Part shown: positions 1 through 8,916 of the stretch, in pieces
How positions within the stretch are numbered: position 1 is the first letter of the stretch
How the letters are laid out: every line of letters starts with the position of its first letter
Source of the DNA: Micromonospora avicenniae
GTDB taxonomy: Bacteria > Actinomycetota > Actinomycetes > Mycobacteriales > Micromonosporaceae
Direction: 5' to 3'
NCBI RefSeq assembly: GCF_900156065.1
Contig: NZ_FTNF01000002.1
Coordinates: 248,001 to 312,000, forward strand
Length of the DNA stretch: 64,000 nucleotides
Translations under genes and position numbers: made by a program
Notes under the pieces: generated by a model
The model's database searches: none
Told to the model about the DNA's origin: nothing
The model's input: only the letters and a program-made list of their open reading frames with translations

Positions 1-313
1 CGATCGGGTTCCAGTAGGTCATGGTGACCACCGGCGCACCGGTGGCCGCGACCGCCTCGATGATGCGCAGCGTGTCGGCGGTGCGTACGCCGCCGGCGAG
101 CGCGATGTCGCTGGCCTTCTGGATGACCGGGCCGTCCATCACCGGGTCGGAGTACGGGATCTCCACCTCGATCACGTCGACCCCGGCCTCGACCATCGCG
201 GTCATCGCCGCGATGCTGCCCTCGACGGTGGGGAAACCGGCCGGCATGCAGCCGACCAGCAACGCCCGTCCCTCCGCCCGCGCCTTCTCGAAGGCGATGC
301 CGATCCGGCTCAT
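1..313 (-). CDS. trpA: tryptophan synthase alpha chain, N-terminal part (runs off the window)
   Basis: Cleaves indole-3-glycerol phosphate to indole and glyceraldehyde 3-phosphate, passing indole to TrpB in the cytoplasmic alpha2beta2 complex. About 104 residues are visible, starting [19 protein letters not shown]. The TrpA barrel motifs VGCMPAGFPTVE and VDVIEVEIPYSDPVMDGPVIQ are present; the Glu and Asp of these segments are the catalytic pair in the family. The ATG shares one base with the trpB stop (TGATG), so translation is probably coupled. The C-terminal two thirds lie outside the window. Identification is secure. Confidence 0.97.
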   Translation of the reverse strand, partial: MSRIGIAFEKARAEGRALLVGCMPAGFPTVEGSIAAMTAMVEAGVDVIEVEIPYSDPVMDGPVIQKASDIALAGGVRTADTLRIIEAVAATGAPVVTMTYWNPI

Positions 314-1548
314 CACTGCTCCTTGCCGAGGATGCCGAAGTACTCGCCGGCGGTGTGCACGTCCTTGTCGCCCCGCCCGGAGAGGTTGACCAGGATGGTG
401 GGCTCCCGGCCCAGCTCGGCCGCGAGCTTCGGGGCGATCGCGGCGGCACCGGCGAGAGCGTGGGAGCTCTCGATCGCCGGGATGATCCCCTCGGTACGGC
501 AGAGGAGTTCGAACGCGGCCATCGCCTCGTCGTCGGTGACCGGCAGGTAGCTGGCCCGGCCGGTGTCGTGCAGCCACGCGTGCTCCGGCCCGACGCCAGG
601 GTAGTCCAGGCCGGCGGAGATCGAGTGCGACTCGACCGTCTGCCCGTCGGCGTCCTGGAGCACGTACGTGCGGGCGCCGTGCAGGACGCCGAGCGAGCCA
701 CCGGTGATGCTGGCCGCGTGCCGGCCCGTGGCCAGCCCGTCGCCGCCGGCCTCGAAGCCGTACAACCGCACGTCCGGATCCCCGACGAAGGCGTGGAAGA
801 TGCCGAGGGCGTTGGAGCCGCCACCGACGCAGGCGGCCACCGCGTCGGGCAGCGCGCCGGTCTGGTCGAGGCACTGCTGACGGGCCTCGTCACCGATGCC
901 GCGGACGAAGTCGCGCACCAGGGACGGGAACGGGTGCGGGCCGGCGGCCGTGCCGATCAGGTAGTGGGTGCCGTCGACGTTGGCGACCCAGTCCCGCATC
1001 GCCTCGTTCATGGCGTCCTTGAGCGTGCGGGAACCGGTGGTGACCGGGACGACGGTGGCCCCGAGCATCCGCATCCGGGCCACGTTCAACGCCTGCCGCT
1101 CGGTGTCGACCTCGCCCATGTAGACCACGCACTCCAGGTCGAAGAGCGCGGCCGCGGTCGCGGTGGCCACCCCGTGCTGCCCGGCGCCGGTCTCCGCGAT
1201 CACCCGGGTCTTGCCCATCCGCCGGGTCAGCAGCGCCTGGCCGAGCACGTTGCGGACCTTGTGCGCGCCGGTGTGGTTCAGGTCCTCACGCTTGAGCAGC
1301 ACCCGGGCGCCCAGCTTGGCGGAGAGCCGCTCGGCCGGGTAGAGCAGCGACGGGGTGCCGGCGTAGTCGCGCAGCAGGGCGGCGAACTCGGCCCGGAACG
1401 ACTCGTCGGCCATGGCCGTGCGGTGCGCCTCGGTCAGCTCGTCGAGCGCGGCCACCAGGGCCTCGGGAACGAACCGACCACCGAGGCGGCCGAAGTGACC
1501 GGCCGCATCGGGATGGGAGCCGGTGGTGGCCAGCGCGTCGGCGCTCAT
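313..1548 (-). CDS. trpB: tryptophan synthase beta chain
   Basis: PLP enzyme joining indole and L-serine to give tryptophan. 411 residues, normal for the family. The PLP lysine is K97 in [10 protein letters not shown], followed by AETGAGQHG (about 118-126) and the phosphate loop [10 protein letters not shown]. The frame continues upstream to 1737, but [20 protein letters not shown] at 1548 is the natural N-terminus and has AGAGGA ahead of it. It sits 37 bp after trpC and touches trpA, so trpC-trpB-trpA form one transcription unit. Confidence 0.97.
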   Translation of the reverse strand: MSADALATTGSHPDAAGHFGRLGGRFVPEALVAALDELTEAHRTAMADESFRAEFAALLRDYAGTPSLLYPAERLSAKLGARVLLKREDLNHTGAHKVRNVLGQALLTRRMGKTRVIAETGAGQHGVATATAAALFDLECVVYMGEVDTERQALNVARMRMLGATVVPVTTGSRTLKDAMNEAMRDWVANVDGTHYLIGTAAGPHPFPSLVRDFVRGIGDEARQQCLDQTGALPDAVAACVGGGSNALGIFHAFVGDPDVRLYGFEAGGDGLATGRHAASITGGSLGVLHGARTYVLQDADGQTVESHSISAGLDYPGVGPEHAWLHDTGRASYLPVTDDEAMAAFELLCRTEGIIPAIESSHALAGAAAIAPKLAAELGREPTILVNLSGRGDKDVHTAGEYFGILGKEQ

Positions 1549-1585
1549 AGCAAGATCCTCTCGGTGCTGGCGGGCCGGCGCGGGA

Positions 1586-2449
1586 TCAGCGCACCGGACG
1601 GGGCGTGGCCGGGTGGTTGCCGGCGTTGACCAGCTCGGCGACCGCCTCCCGAGGGCTCTTCTGGGTGACCAGACCCTCGCCGACCAGGACCGCGTCGGCC
1701 CCGGCGGAGGCGTACCGGATGAGGTCGTGCGGGCCACGCACGCCGGACTCGGCGATCTTCACGACGCTGCTGGGCAGGCCGGGCGCGATCCGCTCGAACA
1801 CCGAACGGTCCACCTCAAGGGTACGCAGGTTGCGGGCATTGACCCCGATGACCTGAGCGCCCGCCTCCATCGCCCGGTCGGCCTCCTCCTCGTCGTGCAC
1901 CTCGACCAGCGCGGTCATGCCCAGCGACTCGATCCGCTCCAGCAGCCCGACCAGTGCGTTCTGCTCCAGCGCGGCGACGATCAGCAGCACCATGTCGGCG
2001 CCGTACGCCCGCGCCTCGTGCACCTGGTAGCTGGAGATCACGAAGTCCTTGCGCAGCACCGGAACCTGCACTGCCGCGCGGACCGCGGCGAGATCGTCCA
2101 GCGATCCGCCGAACCAACGCCCCTCGGTCAGCACGCTGATCGCCCGTGCGCCACCGGCCGCGTAGTCGCCGGCCAGGTCCGCCGGGTCGGCGATCTCCGC
2201 GAGCTGACCCTTCGACGGCGAGGAACGCTTCACCTCGGCGATCACCGCGACACCGGGCCGCCGCAGGGCCGCGTACGCGTCCAGCGGCGGTGGCGCGGCG
2301 GCGGCCGACTCCCGGATCCGCTCCAACGGAACCCGTTCCTGTCGGCGGGCGACGTCCTCGCGCACCCCCGCCAGGATCTCGTCGAACACGCTTACGGACG
2401 CTGCCGAATCGGCCCCGTCCCCCTCCGCGTGCGCATGCTCAGCAGTCAC
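1586..2449 (-). CDS. trpC: indole-3-glycerol phosphate synthase
   Basis: Converts 1-(2-carboxyphenylamino)-1-deoxyribulose 5-phosphate to indole-3-glycerol phosphate. About 287 residues with the IGPS barrel motifs [38 protein letters not shown] and [13 protein letters not shown]. The GTG at 2449 is chosen because a strong ribosome site (GGAGAGGGGAG) lies just upstream; an in-frame ATG at 2476 would put that site inside the gene, and homologues often begin near VFDEILAGV. No trpF lies beside it; PriA further along probably supplies that step. Confidence 0.93.
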   Translation of the reverse strand: MTAEHAHAEGDGADSAASVSVFDEILAGVREDVARRQERVPLERIRESAAAAPPPLDAYAALRRPGVAVIAEVKRSSPSKGQLAEIADPADLAGDYAAGGARAISVLTEGRWFGGSLDDLAAVRAAVQVPVLRKDFVISSYQVHEARAYGADMVLLIVAALEQNALVGLLERIESLGMTALVEVHDEEEADRAMEAGAQVIGVNARNLRTLEVDRSVFERIAPGLPSSVVKIAESGVRGPHDLIRYASAGADAVLVGEGLVTQKSPREAVAELVNAGNHPATPRPVR

Positions 2450-2863
2450 CAACGGACTCCCCTCTCCGGGTGTCATGGGCCGATGCTAGGCGGCTCCACC
2501 TGGCACCAGACGGCGGGGGTATGGCGCTGCTCACGAAACGGCCTGCGGCATAATGGCCGACCTGCCGTGAAGGGTCTGTCACGCAGCGCCACCTCCATCA
2601 CCCGCCGCGTCCGCGCCGGAAACCCCCGAATCGCATCGATGCGGACCCATCGACCACGCCCGGGAGCGACCCGGGGGATCGATCCATGTTCACCGATTCT
2701 GTGAGGAAGCTCAAAACCGGACGGCCCTGCCCTGGTCCCGACGCCGAACAGGCCGTTGATGCGACGGACACCACGGCGAAACGTGAGCCGGTGAGCATCG
2801 ATGTCGGGCAGACTCGATAGCGCGCTGCCCCAGCCCTCGCCAGACTCCTCGTACGGGGTGACC
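2450..2863. other. divergent intergenic region upstream of trpC
   Basis: About 410 bases lie between trpC (minus) and a small plus-strand gene. Open frames here are shadows. The trpC side contains small inverted repeats: TCGATG...CATCGA around 2629-2650 and two CCCGGG boxes around 2660. This would allow a structured trpC leader RNA, but no tryptophan-rich leader peptide or confident -35/-10 pair was found. Confidence 0.4.
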
Positions 2864-3130
2864 ATGAGCACTGCCGGCCCGAACCCGAACATCGGCCTGA
2901 CCACCATCTCGCGGACCGTCGCGTCCCTCGCCGTCGGCGTGGTGCACACGCTGGAACGCGCGGTCGTCGGCGAGGCTCGGACGCGCACGGCCCGCGGCAA
3001 CGCCTGGGAGGCGGTCTGCGCCGACCGGGCCCGGGCCGACCGGCGTGCCGAGCTGAACCGACTCGTCGCCGAACTGGCCGCCACGGGCGCCGCCGCCCGG
3101 CAACAGCGGGAGCGGCAGCCGATCAGTTGA
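2864..3130 (+). CDS. small hypothetical protein in the trp region
   Basis: An 88-residue frame starting MSTAGPNPNIGLTTISRTVA, preceded by GGGGTG. It has a short hydrophobic stretch near the start and an Arg/Ala-rich helical C-terminal half (about 45-85), with no recognised domain. It runs against the trp genes, and its last bases overlap the 3' end of the convergent Trp-operon membrane protein by 8 bp. The opposite strand carries only low-complexity frames here, and codon use is typical of the genome, so it is probably real. No function can be assigned. Confidence 0.55.
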   Translation: MSTAGPNPNIGLTTISRTVASLAVGVVHTLERAVVGEARTRTARGNAWEAVCADRARADRRAELNRLVAELAATGAAARQQRERQPIS

Positions 3131-3704
3131 CCGTCGGGTCCTCGCCCCGGTCCAGCGCGTCCCACGCCTCGGTGGTGCGCCGGCCGGTGACCGGGCCCGC
3201 GGCACCAGACGGCGCGGCGCCGCTGCGCGCCGGCCGCTCGTAGCGGGCCCCCATCGCCGGCCAGGCCCGTCCACGCAGCGCCGTCAGCAATCCACCCGCA
3301 CCGGCCAGCAGACCACCGACCAGGCAGAGCGCCGGCCACTGCCGGCTCACCGCCCCCTCGAACCCGGCCGCGAGGCCGTAACCGCCACCGATCGCGACCG
3401 CCAGCCCGAGCAGGGCGAGCAGGCCACCGAGGAACTGACGCACCCGGCCCCGGGTGGCGAGCACCGCTCCCCCACCGGCCAGCCCGACCACCGCCAACGC
3501 GGACAGCCACGGCAACAGCGCGGTACCGGTGCGGGCCACCCGCTCCGGCGGCAGCGGCGACGGCCGAACGGTCAGCTCGACCGACCAGGTCCGGGTCGCC
3601 GCCCAGAGCGCCAGGCCCGCGCCGGCCAGGCTGAGCAGCACGGCGTACGTCAACTCGCGCCGACCGGCACCGGCCCGCGCGTCCCGCTCCACCTCCACGC
3701 TCAC
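3123..3704 (-). CDS. Trp biosynthesis-associated membrane protein (TIGR02234/Trp_oprn_chp family)
   Basis: About 193 residues with four hydrophobic segments, for example LTYAVLLSLAGAGLALWAA, LLPWLSALAVVGLAGGGAVL, FLGGLLALLGLAVAIGGGYG and WPALCLVGGLLAGAGGLLTA, and a charged cytoplasmic tail. Such proteins are found next to trp genes across actinobacteria; their role is unknown. It sits directly after trpE. The GTG at 3704 (GTGAGCGTGGAG) follows GGAAGGGTGG and lies at the edge of a tandem DNA repeat, so the start may have been reshaped by that repeat; the frame continues upstream through the repeat. Confidence 0.85.
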   Translation of the reverse strand: MSVEVERDARAGAGRRELTYAVLLSLAGAGLALWAATRTWSVELTVRPSPLPPERVARTGTALLPWLSALAVVGLAGGGAVLATRGRVRQFLGGLLALLGLAVAIGGGYGLAAGFEGAVSRQWPALCLVGGLLAGAGGLLTALRGRAWPAMGARYERPARSGAAPSGAAGPVTGRRTTEAWDALDRGEDPTVN

Positions 3705-3828
3705 CGGACCACCCTTCCGTTCGCGACTGCGGGGCTCCGCCGCGCTGCACTCCTCGCGCTCACCGGACCGCCCCTCCGTTCGCGACTGCGGGGCTCCGCT
3801 GCGCTGCACTCCTCGCGCTCACCGGGCC
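3699..3828. repeat. 59-bp tandem direct repeat between trpE and the Trp-operon membrane gene
   Basis: Two nearly identical 59-bp units (3699-3757 and 3758-3816) are followed by the first 12 bases of a third (3817-3828). They differ at only a few positions. Each unit begins GCTCACCGGRCC, runs through TTCGCGACTGCGGGGCTCC and ends GCACTCCTCGC. The trpE stop codon lies in the partial third copy and the next gene starts within the first bases of copy one. Units of this type may be a dispersed intergenic element. Confidence 0.85.
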
Positions 3829-5372
3829 GGCCTCAGCGTCTCCGCGGCGGCGATGGCGGCGAGCACGGCGGCGGCCTTGTTCCGAGTCTCCTGGTCCTCG
3901 GCGGCCGGGTCGGAGTCGGCCACGACACCCGCGCCGGCCTGCACGTACGCGCGGCCGGCCCGGATCAGCGCCGTCCGGATGGCGATGGCCATGTCCAGGT
4001 CCCCGCCGAAGCCGAAGTAGCCGACGGTGCCGCCGTAGACGCCACGCCGGACCGGTTCCAGCTCCTCGATGATCTCCATCGCGCGCACCTTCGGGGCACC
4101 GGAGAGGGTGCCGGCCGGGAACGTCGCGGCCAGCGCGTCGAACGCCGTGCGGTCCTCCCGCAGCGTGCCGACCACGGTGGAGACGATGTGCATGACGTGG
4201 CTGTACCGCTCGATGGTGGCGAACTCCGGCACCTCGACGGTGCCGGGCTGGCAGACCCGGCCCAGGTCGTTGCGGCCCAGGTCGACCAACATGACGTGCT
4301 CCGCCCGTTCCTTCGGGTCGGTGATCAGTTCGGCGGCGAGGCGGGCGTCCTCGGCCGGGCTCGCGCCGCGCGGACGGGTGCCGGCGATCGGGTGCAGCAG
4401 CGCACGCCGCCGGCCGCCGGCCTCGGTGGTCACCTTCAGGTGCGCCTCGGGCGAGGAGCCGACGATGTCGAAGCCGTCGAACCGCAGCAGGTACATGTAC
4501 GGGCTCGGGTTGGTGGTGCGCAGTACCCGGTAGACGTCCAGCGGATCGGCGTGGGTGGACCGCTCGAAGCGCTGCGACAGCACGATCTGGAAGCACTCGC
4601 CGGCCCGGATCGCCTCCTTGGCCACCTCCACGGCCTTCGGGTAGCCACCGTCGGGCGTCCGGCTCACCACGTCGCCCGCGGGCGGCCGGTCCACCGACGA
4701 GATCATCGGCGGGATCGGCCGGGACAGCGCGGTGGTCATCGCGTCGAGCCGACCCACCGCGTGGTGGTACGCCGCGGCGACCAGCTCGTCCCGCGCCGGC
4801 TCGTCCAGCGGGGGCAGGAGCGCGTTGGCCACCAGGATCGCCGAGCCGTCGTAGTGGTCGAGCACCACCAGGTCGGTGGCGAGCATCATGCCCAGCTCCG
4901 GCACGCCCAGGTCGTCCTCGGTCAGCTCGGGCAGCCGCTCGAAGCGGCGTACGAGGTCGTAGCCGAGGTAGCCGACCATGCCTCCGGTGAGCGGCGGCAT
5001 TCCGCTGGCCGGATCCCAGGCCGGCCCGGCGAGAGCCGTGACGGTCTCCCGCAGCACGTGGACCGGGTCACCGCCGGTGGGCAGCCCGGCCGGCGGCCGG
5101 CCCAGCCAGGCGGCCGTCCCGTCCCGCTCGACGAGCGTGGCGCTGCTGCGTACGCCGATGAACGAGTACCGCGACCAGGTCATGCCGGCCGACCCGGCGC
5201 CCTGCTCGGCGGACTCCAGCAGGAACGTGCCCGGGCCACCGGCCAGCTTGCAGTAGACCCCGACGGGAGTCTCCGCGTCGGCCAGCAGCCGCCGGGTCAC
5301 CGGCACCACGCGCCAGCGGGCCGCCAGCTCGGTGAAGGTCGCCTGATCGGGGCTGACCACGCCATCGGTCAT
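3819..5372 (-). CDS. trpE: anthranilate synthase component I
   Basis: Makes anthranilate from chorismate using ammonia delivered by the glutamine amidotransferase subunit TrpG, which is not in this window. 517 residues. The N-terminal part carries the tryptophan feedback motif LLES at 51-54. The chorismate-binding domain has VGSSPEAHLKV, PIAGTRPRG, LVDLGRNDLGRVC and GTLSGAPKVRAMEIIEELE. The ATG at 5372 gives a normal N-terminus; GGGAGG lies about 12 bases upstream. It begins 43 bp after hisI ends, linking the his and trp sets. Confidence 0.96.
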   Translation of the reverse strand: MTDGVVSPDQATFTELAARWRVVPVTRRLLADAETPVGVYCKLAGGPGTFLLESAEQGAGSAGMTWSRYSFIGVRSSATLVERDGTAAWLGRPPAGLPTGGDPVHVLRETVTALAGPAWDPASGMPPLTGGMVGYLGYDLVRRFERLPELTEDDLGVPELGMMLATDLVVLDHYDGSAILVANALLPPLDEPARDELVAAAYHHAVGRLDAMTTALSRPIPPMISSVDRPPAGDVVSRTPDGGYPKAVEVAKEAIRAGECFQIVLSQRFERSTHADPLDVYRVLRTTNPSPYMYLLRFDGFDIVGSSPEAHLKVTTEAGGRRRALLHPIAGTRPRGASPAEDARLAAELITDPKERAEHVMLVDLGRNDLGRVCQPGTVEVPEFATIERYSHVMHIVSTVVGTLREDRTAFDALAATFPAGTLSGAPKVRAMEIIEELEPVRRGVYGGTVGYFGFGGDLDMAIAIRTALIRAGRAYVQAGAGVVADSDPAAEDQETRNKAAAVLAAIAAAETLRPAR

Positions 5373-5415
5373 GACCGCTGCCGCCTCCCGTCCACCCGCC
5401 GGAACGCCGCCGCAC

Positions 5416-6723
5416 TCACGGCGCGTCCGCGCCGGTGACCGGCAGCTCTTCGAAGAAGCAGGTGCGGTGCCCGGTGTGGCAGGCCGCGCCGACCTGCTGC
5501 ACGGTCACCAGCAGCGCGTCGCCGTCGCAGTCGAGCGCCACCGAGCGGACGTACTGGTGGTGACCGGAGGTGGCCCCCTTGACCCAGTACTCCTGGCGGC
5601 TGCGCGACCAGTAGGTGGCCCGCCCGGTGGTGAGGGTGCGGTGCAGCGCCTCGTCGTCCATCCAGGCGACCATCAGGACCTCGCCGCTGTCGTGGTCGCG
5701 TACCACGGCCGCCACCAGCCCGTCGGCGGTGCGCCGCAGCCGCGCCGCGACGGCCGGGTCGAGCTGCGACGGACGGGACGGGCCGGGCACCGGCGGCTCG
5801 CTCACTGGGACAGGGGCGCCGGTCACGGGCGCGTCAGGTACGGGCACAGTTACCCATTCTCCCGCACGCGGCGCGGGCACCGCCGACGCCTCCCGCCGAG
5901 GTCGGGGCGGACCGTCCGACGCCCGGGTGAGCTGGGCGACGTAGCTGTCCAACCGGCCGTCGAGCAGCGCCTCGGCGAGGTCCGTCCCGGCGGCCTCGGC
6001 GATCCGTTCGGCGTACGGTCGGATGAGCGGCAGCGACCCGGTGACCAGCCGGACGGCCGCGGCCCAGAGCTGCCCGGGAGCACCCGGGCGCAGGCCGAGG
6101 CAGAGCAGCATGTCCTCCCGGTAGCCGGGCGGGGCGACCGGGAGGTTCAGGGCGGTCTCGGCGGCGGCCCGGCGCGAGGCGACGCGTACCGACGGGTTGG
6201 CCAGCCGTAGCACCGACGGGCAGAGCCGGGCCAGGTCGGCGGCGGCGAGGCGGATCCCGAGATGGTCCCCGGCGACCCGGGCCCCGGCCACCTTGCCGAG
6301 CGTGGCGATCAGCTCCTCCAGCTGCGGCTCACCGGCCGGCTGGCAGAGCACCGGCAGGTCGATCCGGCGTCGCCAGTAGGCGTCCGCCCAGAGCAGCCGG
6401 GCCGGCGCTAGGACCGGCAGGCCGAACGCCCAGTCGGCCGGTTCGCCGAGCCGGGCCACCCAGGAGCGGACGTCCCGGGCGGCCACCGAGACGTGCGTGA
6501 GTCGGCCGGGCGTCCGGGCCAGGTACGCCCGCCTCGCCGCGTACGGCGCGCCGCCGACCAGCACGTCGAGGTCGACGTCGCTGTGCTCGGTGGCGGCCTG
6601 CCGGGCGTGGCTGCCGCGCAGCATGATCCCGACGACCGGCCGCTCGCCGAACCTCCGCAGCCGGGCCGCCCAGTCGTCGAGGAACCCGGCGTATGGCAAC
6701 GGAGCGTGATCCACGTCCGCCAT
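5416..6723 (-). CDS. hisI: nucleotidyltransferase domain in frame with phosphoribosyl-AMP cyclohydrolase (HisI)
   Basis: One uninterrupted 435-codon frame. Residues 25-290 resemble the polymerase-beta/aminoglycoside nucleotidyltransferase fold: [20 protein letters not shown] (36-55) supplies the GS and two of the acidic metal ligands. Residues 308-435 are a complete HisI, with [43 protein letters not shown] and the zinc-ligand run [13 protein letters not shown]; it opens the ring of phosphoribosyl-AMP in histidine synthesis. A Pro/Val-rich linker joins them. HisI alone could start at the GTG at 5805 (VSEPPVPGP), giving 129 residues, but no ribosome site precedes it. Either a fusion, or two genes with no stop between. 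HisI is certain; fusion is not. Confidence 0.85.
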   Translation of the reverse strand: MADVDHAPLPYAGFLDDWAARLRRFGERPVVGIMLRGSHARQAATEHSDVDLDVLVGGAPYAARRAYLARTPGRLTHVSVAARDVRSWVARLGEPADWAFGLPVLAPARLLWADAYWRRRIDLPVLCQPAGEPQLEELIATLGKVAGARVAGDHLGIRLAAADLARLCPSVLRLANPSVRVASRRAAAETALNLPVAPPGYREDMLLCLGLRPGAPGQLWAAAVRLVTGSLPLIRPYAERIAEAAGTDLAEALLDGRLDSYVAQLTRASDGPPRPRREASAVPAPRAGEWVTVPVPDAPVTGAPVPVSEPPVPGPSRPSQLDPAVAARLRRTADGLVAAVVRDHDSGEVLMVAWMDDEALHRTLTTGRATYWSRSRQEYWVKGATSGHHQYVRSVALDCDGDALLVTVQQVGAACHTGHRTCFFEELPVTGADAP

Positions 6724-6811
6724 CGTGCCGTACCGGCGGTGTCCGATGCCGCACGCGGTGTCCGAATCAACGTCTCAATGACCGAGAGTTCTCATCGCCC
6801 GGCGTCTCCGT

Positions 6812-7219
6812 TCACCGTGCCACGCACACGGAGGGCTGGGACTCCTCCGCCCGGCGGTAAGCGTCGATCTTGTGGTCGAGCATCTTCAAGTCCTCCTCGA
6901 GCTCGGCCATCCGTGCCAGCACCCGCGCGCGGTGCGCCTCGAACAGCGCCCGCCGGGCAGCGAGGGTGCGGTCGCCCTGCCGGGCGAGCTCGGCGTAGCG
7001 GCGCATGTCCCGTACCGGCATGCCGGTGCGGCGCAACCGGGTGAGCAGAAAGAGCCACTCGACGTCGCCGGCGGTGTACCGGCGCCGCCCGGCCGAGTCG
7101 CGCCCGACCGGCGCCACGAGGCCCTCCTGCTCGTACCAGCGCAGCGTGTAGGTGGTGAGGCCAACCCGCTCGGCCGCTTCGCCGACGGTGAGGGTGCTCT
7201 CGATCGTGCTGATGTCCAC
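6812..7219 (-). CDS. MerR-family transcriptional regulator
   Basis: About 135 residues. The winged helix-turn-helix TVGEAAERVGLTTYTLRWYEQEGLV is followed by GRRRYTAGDVEWLFLLTRLRRTGMPV and a long dimerisation helix (RALFEAHRARVLARMAELEEDLKML). There are no clustered metal-binding cysteines; one Cys lies near the C-terminus. It is divergent from an ABC exporter, its likely target, so it may sense a drug or small molecule. The GTG at 7219 is chosen as nearest the domain; a TTG at 7273 would add 18 residues. Confidence 0.88.
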   Translation of the reverse strand: MDISTIESTLTVGEAAERVGLTTYTLRWYEQEGLVAPVGRDSAGRRRYTAGDVEWLFLLTRLRRTGMPVRDMRRYAELARQGDRTLAARRALFEAHRARVLARMAELEEDLKMLDHKIDAYRRAEESQPSVCVAR

Positions 7220-7276
7220 GGCTCCCAGGCTTGCAGGCTTGCAGGTCTCCGGCTCGAGCGGGGTCGAAGTCAACTG

Positions 7277-7317
7277 TTGCGCGCGAGCGAGTAACTCACC
7301 TAGCGTTGAGTTTCAAC
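7277..7317 (+). promoter_or_regulatory. MerR-controlled promoter of the ABC exporter operon
   Basis: In the divergent spacer, TTGCGC (7277-7282) and TAGCGT (7301-7306, a TANNNT -10) are 18 bases apart, slightly long as in MerR-type promoters. Two dyads overlap: AACTCA (7293-7298) with TGAGTT (7307-7312), and GTTGA-gtt-TCAAC (7305-7317). These are candidate regulator sites. Confidence 0.5.
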
Positions 7318-7343
7318 GGGTGATGAATTTTTCGGGAGGAACG

Positions 7344-8105
7344 ATGGAGGATGCGATAGTGCTCCGTGACCTGGTCGTCGACCGGGGGCGGCGGCGCGTG
7401 CTGCACGGCATCAGCTGCGCGGTGCCGCGCGGCGTGGTCGCCGGGCTGTTGGGCCCGAGCGGCAGCGGCAAGACCACCCTCATGCGCGCCGTGGTCGGGG
7501 TACAGACGGTCGGTGGCGGCACGGTGACCGTGCTGGGCCGCCCCGCCGGCTCGACCGACCTGCGCCGACGGGTCGGCTACCTGACCCAGGCGCCGAGCGT
7601 GTACGCCGACCTCACGGTGCGGGAGAACGCCCGCTACTTCGCCGCCCTGCACGGGCGCAGCCGGGCCGACGCCGACCGGGCGGTCGCCGACGTGGGCCTG
7701 AGCGCGGCGGCGGGGCAACTGGTCGGCACGCTCTCCGGCGGGCAGCGCAGCCGGGCCTCGCTCGCCTGCGCCCTGGTGGGCGAGCCGGAGCTGATCGTCC
7801 TCGACGAGCCGACCGTCGGCCAGGACCCGGTGCTCCGCGCCGACCTGTGGGGCCGCTTCCACGAGCTGGCGGCGAGCGGGGTGACGTTGCTGGTGTCGAG
7901 CCACGTGATGGACGAGGCGAGCCGGTGCGACCGGCTGCTGCTCATCCGGGAGGGACGCCTGATCGCCGACGACACCCCGGACGCGGTCCGCGCCGCCGCC
8001 GGCGTGTCCGACCTCGACGAGGCGTTTCTGCGCCTGATCAGGGCGAGCGAGGCCGGCTCCGCGGTGGCGGCCGGCGCGGTCGGCACCGGAGGGGAGGCGT
8101 CGTGA
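7344..8105 (+). CDS. ABC-2 type exporter, ATP-binding protein
   Basis: 253 residues starting MEDAIVLRDLVVDRG after GGGAGGAACG. Walker A is GPSGSGKT (37-44), the Q-loop is GYLTQAPSV, the signature is LSGGQRSR, Walker B is LIVLDEPTVGQDP and the switch is SSHVMDEASRC. The C-terminal extension (SDLDEAFLRLIRA) is typical of drug and antibiotic ABC-2 exporters. The last four bases overlap the permease GTG, so the two are co-translated. Substrate cannot be inferred. Confidence 0.93.
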   Translation: MEDAIVLRDLVVDRGRRRVLHGISCAVPRGVVAGLLGPSGSGKTTLMRAVVGVQTVGGGTVTVLGRPAGSTDLRRRVGYLTQAPSVYADLTVRENARYFAALHGRSRADADRAVADVGLSAAAGQLVGTLSGGQRSRASLACALVGEPELIVLDEPTVGQDPVLRADLWGRFHELAASGVTLLVSSHVMDEASRCDRLLLIREGRLIADDTPDAVRAAAGVSDLDEAFLRLIRASEAGSAVAAGAVGTGGEAS

Positions 8106-8857
8106 ACCCGCGGATCCTGGCGGTCACCACCGGCCGCATCCTGCGCCAGCTGCGCCACGACCGGCGTACGGTGGCGCTGCTGCTGGTGGTGCCGGCGCTG
8201 CTGCTCACCCTCGTCTACTACATGTACGCCGACCAGCCCGCCCCGCCCGGTGGGGTCTCCACCTTCGACCGGATCGCGCTGGTCATGCTCGGCTTCTTCC
8301 CGTTCGTCATCATGTTCCTGGTGACCAGCATCGCCATGCTGCGTGAGCGCACGAACGGCACCTTGGAACGCCTGCTCACCACGCCGCTGGCCAAGGCCGA
8401 CCTGCTCTTCGGCTACGGCATCGCGTTCGGGCTGGCCGGGGCGGTGCAGGCGACCGTCGCCTCGGCGCTGGCGTACTGGGTCTTCGACCTGAACACCGCG
8501 GGCGGCAGCGAACTCGTGATCATGATCGCCGCGCTGAACGCGGTGCTCGCGGTCGCGCTCGGCCTGTTCTGCAGCGCCTTCGCCCGCACCGAGTTCCAGG
8601 CCGTACAGTTCATGCCGGTCGTGGTCGCCCCCCAGCTGCTGCTCTGCGGGCTCTTCGTGCCCCGCGACGAGATGGCCGGCTGGCTGCAGGCGGTCAGCGA
8701 CGTACTGCCACTGTCGTACGCCGTCGAGGCGTTGCAGGAGGTCGGCGCGCACGCCGAGCCGACCGGCACGATGTGGCGGGACCTGACGGTGGTCGTCGGC
8801 GCGACGGTGCTCGCGCTGGTGCTCGCCGCGGCCACGCTGCGGCGGCGCAGCGGCTGA
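8102..8857 (+). CDS. ABC-2 type exporter, permease
   Basis: 251 residues with about six membrane segments: TVALLLVVPALLLTLVYYMY, IALVMLGFFPFVIMFLVTSI, GIAFGLAGAVQATVASALAY, LVIMIAALNAVLAVALGLF, MPVVVAPQLLLCGLFV and LTVVVGATVLALVLAAATL. The conserved ABC-2 loop MLRERTNGTLERLLTTPLAKADLL follows the second segment. The GTG start overlaps the stop of the ATPase gene (GTGA). With that ATPase it forms a simple efflux pump. Confidence 0.92.
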   Translation: MNPRILAVTTGRILRQLRHDRRTVALLLVVPALLLTLVYYMYADQPAPPGGVSTFDRIALVMLGFFPFVIMFLVTSIAMLRERTNGTLERLLTTPLAKADLLFGYGIAFGLAGAVQATVASALAYWVFDLNTAGGSELVIMIAALNAVLAVALGLFCSAFARTEFQAVQFMPVVVAPQLLLCGLFVPRDEMAGWLQAVSDVLPLSYAVEALQEVGAHAEPTGTMWRDLTVVVGATVLALVLAAATLRRRSG

Positions 8858-8916
8858 CCGACGGGTTCCGCTCGCCGGGCCGGGGCCCCGGCGGGCGGAA
8901 GCGAGGAACGGAGTGA

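Noticed and set aside
355..1629. Long plus-strand frame opposite trpB (and similar long frames opposite murE, fadD, the glycosidase and others)
   Set aside because: Composition is Arg/Gly/Val/His shadow protein of high-GC coding DNA with no domain; the opposite strand encodes well-known enzymes.
2490..2520. AGGTGGAGCCGCC upstream of trpC resembles the T-box antiterminator core
   Set aside because: Two core positions differ from the consensus and no stem I or specifier loop could be laid out, so a tRNA-Trp riboswitch is not supported.
7221..7245. AGGCTTGC tandem pair near the MerR start
   Set aside because: Two copies of 8 bp only, inside or at the edge of the coding start; too short to call a repeat or operator.
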